NCBI RefSeq assembly: GCF_008042275.1
Contig: NZ_RDBK01000008.1
Span: 339,176-403,175, forward strand
DNA from: Streptomyces sp. OR43
GTDB lineage: Bacteria > Actinomycetota > Actinomycetes > Streptomycetales > Streptomycetaceae
Length of the DNA: 64,000 bases
Direction of reading: 5' to 3'
The translations under genes were made by a program, and so were the position numbers. Under the pieces are notes generated by a model. The model did no database searches, was not told where the DNA came from, and saw only the letters and a program-made list of their open reading frames with translations. Each line of letters opens with the position of its first letter. Positions within the stretch are counted from its first letter, which is position 1. Shown piece after piece: positions 62,442 to 64,000 of the stretch.

Positions 62442-64000
62442 ATGCCCCCACGCACCCGCATGTCCGTACGCACCGGCAGGACAGGAGCCGCCACCGTCGC
62501 GGCCGTTCTCGCCCTCGGCGCATCCCTGCTGGCCTCCGCACCCCACGCCGGCGCCGCCGAGCCGGATCCCGTCGTCGACTACTGCCAGGGGCAGTGCGAC
62601 GACATCCTGCCGCCCGGCGAGAACGGCAACGCCACCCTGGTCGAGATCCTCGGCAACAAGGCGTTCGGCACCCATCCCGCGCACAGCGACGACCAGCTCG
62701 ACCGGTACGACGGTCTGGTGGCCGGGCACACGGGCCTCACCGACCAGAAGCTGAACGACTTCTTCAACGATGCCTCCTTCGGCGTCGCGAAGGACCAGAT
62801 CGAATCCGTCACCTCGCCGCGCGACGACGTCACCATCACCCGCGACAAGGTGTCGGGCGTCCCGCACATCAAGGGCACCACCCGCTACGGCACCGAGTTC
62901 GGCGCCGGCTTCGCGGCCGGGCAGGACCGGCTCTGGCTGATGGACCTCTTCCGCCACATCGGGCGCGGGGAACTGACCTCCTTCGCCGGCGGCGCGCTGG
63001 CCAACCAGGGCCTGGAACAGCAGTTCTGGCCGCAGGCCCCGTACACCGAGGCCGACCTGGAGGCCCAGGTCGAGCACATCCGGACCCATGAGGGGCCCCG
63101 CGGCGAACAGGCGATGGCCGATGCCCAGGCCTATGTGGACGGCATCAACTCCTACCGGGAGAAGTCGAAGAAGGGCCGCTACTTTCCGGGCGAGTACGTC
63201 CTCACCGGAAAGATCGACGCGATCACCAACATCGGCGAGATCCAGCCGTTCAAGCTCACCGACCTGATCTCGATCGCCTCGGTCGTCGGCGGCCAGTTCG
63301 GTGGCGGTGGCGGCGGCGAGGTGCAGGCGGCGCTCTCCCTGCTGTCGGCCCAGCAGAAGTACGGCGTCCAGGAGGGCACGAAGGTCTGGGAGTCGTTCCG
63401 CCAGCGCAACGACCCCGAGGCCGTGCTGACCGTGCACGACGGCACCGCTTTCCCGTACGCGAACAAGCCCGGCAAGGCCGTCGGCACGGCGCTCCCGGAC
63501 CCCGGATCCGTCACCACCGAGCCGCTCATCCACGACCGCACCGGCTCCGCGGGCACCGACGCGAAGGCCCCCGTCAAGGCCCCGGCCACGCTCCGGAAGG
63601 CCCAGGGCATCTACGACGACGGAGTCATACCGGAGGGATCGCTCCCCGGCTCCGGCTCCGGCGCCCAGAAACGCGGCATGTCCAACGCCCTGCTGGTGTC
63701 CGGCGCGCACACGGCGAGCGGCAACCCGGTCGCCGTGTTCGGCCCGCAGACCGGCTACTTCGCCCCGCAGCTGATGATGCTCCAGGAACTCCAGGGACCC
63801 GGCATCAGCGCGCGCGGCGTCTCCTTCGCCGGCGTCGGCATGTACATCCAGATGGGCCGTGGCCAGGACTACGCCTGGAGCGCCACCTCGGCGGGCCAGG
63901 ACATCACCGACACGTACGCCGTCGACCTGTGCGAACCCGACGGCTCCACGCCCACCAAGGACTCCACCCACTACCTCTACCGCGGCGCCTGCACCGCCAT
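62442..64000 (+). CDS. Penicillin acylase family protein (Ntn hydrolase), 3' end cut by window
   Basis: At least 519 residues; the frame runs off the window. ATG 62442 has GAGGAG upstream; ATG 62460 is an alternative. Signal peptide (AATVAAVLALGASLLASAPHAGA). The alpha-subunit region includes GVPHIKGTTRYGTEFGAGF and GQDRLWLMDLFRH. The beta-chain nucleophile is Ser414 in KRGMSNALLVSG, where autocatalytic cleavage is expected. Such extracellular Streptomyces enzymes hydrolyse acyl amides (penicillins, acyl-homoserine lactones, lipopeptides); substrate unknown. Confidence 0.9.
   Translation, partial: MPPRTRMSVRTGRTGAATVAAVLALGASLLASAPHAGAAEPDPVVDYCQGQCDDILPPGENGNATLVEILGNKAFGTHPAHSDDQLDRYDGLVAGHTGLTDQKLNDFFNDASFGVAKDQIESVTSPRDDVTITRDKVSGVPHIKGTTRYGTEFGAGFAAGQDRLWLMDLFRHIGRGELTSFAGGALANQGLEQQFWPQAPYTEADLEAQVEHIRTHEGPRGEQAMADAQAYVDGINSYREKSKKGRYFPGEYVLTGKIDAITNIGEIQPFKLTDLISIASVVGGQFGGGGGGEVQAALSLLSAQQKYGVQEGTKVWESFRQRNDPEAVLTVHDGTAFPYANKPGKAVGTALPDPGSVTTEPLIHDRTGSAGTDAKAPVKAPATLRKAQGIYDDGVIPEGSLPGSGSGAQKRGMSNALLVSGAHTASGNPVAVFGPQTGYFAPQLMMLQELQGPGISARGVSFAGVGMYIQMGRGQDYAWSATSAGQDITDTYAVDLCEPDGSTPTKDSTHYLYRGACTA

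Overview
This is one stretch of high-GC actinobacterial chromosome, almost certainly Streptomyces. The evidence is GC-rich third codon positions throughout, frequent GTG starts, many secreted and lipoprotein genes, numerous TetR, GntR and MerR regulators, a CX2CXCX5C SoxR, a LexA-controlled dnaE2, and rare TTA codons. From memory the order dnaE2, secreted lipase, LPMO, SGNH hydrolase, hmgA, citrate transporter, aldehyde/alcohol dehydrogenases, soxR resembles the soxR neighbourhood of the S. coelicolor chromosome core. No rRNA, tRNA, CRISPR array, insertion sequence or prophage was recognised.

Layout. 0-2.2 kb: end of a flavin-dependent oxidoreductase, a DUF1684 protein and a streptogrisin-type protease. 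2.3-12.1 kb: the most distinctive block. It holds a SLOG-like protein convergent with a SLATT/DUF4231-like membrane protein, then a complete FxSxx-COOH cyclophane RiPP locus: precursor FxsA ending FNSSL, radical SAM/SPASM maturase FxsB, TIR-like FxsC, and a 1311-residue ParA/TIR/NB-ARC/TPR protein FxsT. fxsC and fxsT each carry an in-frame TTA codon, the only ones I found, which suggests bldA-dependent expression. 12.1-17.3 kb: alpha/beta hydrolase, second S1 protease, beta-lactamase-fold hydrolase and a DUF3533/ABC-2-like membrane protein. 17.4-22 kb: an SOS mutasome pair, dnaE2 and a catalytically degenerate Y-family partner, behind a near-consensus LexA box. 22-29.5 kb: secreted lipase, a sortase-type LPMO, a methyltransferase/NUDIX/VOC fusion, htpG, DUF402 and tandem GNAT. 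29.6-36.2 kb: GntR, AAA ATPase, SGNH hydrolase, a small unknown, TetR, and a Drr-type ABC exporter divergent from its TetR with two matching operators. 36.2-44.8 kb: type ISP specificity-like orphan, GntR, hmgA, a translationally coupled trio (beta-helix protein, cupredoxin-like lipoprotein, polytopic membrane protein) and TetR. 44.9-52.8 kb: GNAT, molybdopterin oxidoreductase, citrate symporter, MFS and an MsiK/UgpC-type ATPase. 52.9-64 kb: ALDH/ADH, PPK2, EamA, TetR, acyl-CoA dehydrogenase, YiaA-like, TetR, MaoC, soxR, a zinc-ribbon unknown, and a penicillin acylase cut by the window end.

How the genes work together. Two small regulons can be read from repeated operators. AAACTA-N7-TAnTTW lies before the ALDH/ADH pair and between a TetR gene and acyl-CoA dehydrogenase. 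An identical 16-mer, CTAAGCGCTTGCTCAG, lies before another TetR gene and before MaoC. The fxs block with the SLOG/SLATT pair looks like a conflict or signalling module: nucleotide-sensor-like, TIR and STAND-type domains, a modified peptide and a membrane effector. This is inference. A perfect 51-bp inverted repeat inside the beta-helix gene is the most anomalous purely structural signal and may be a real fold-back duplication or an assembly artefact.
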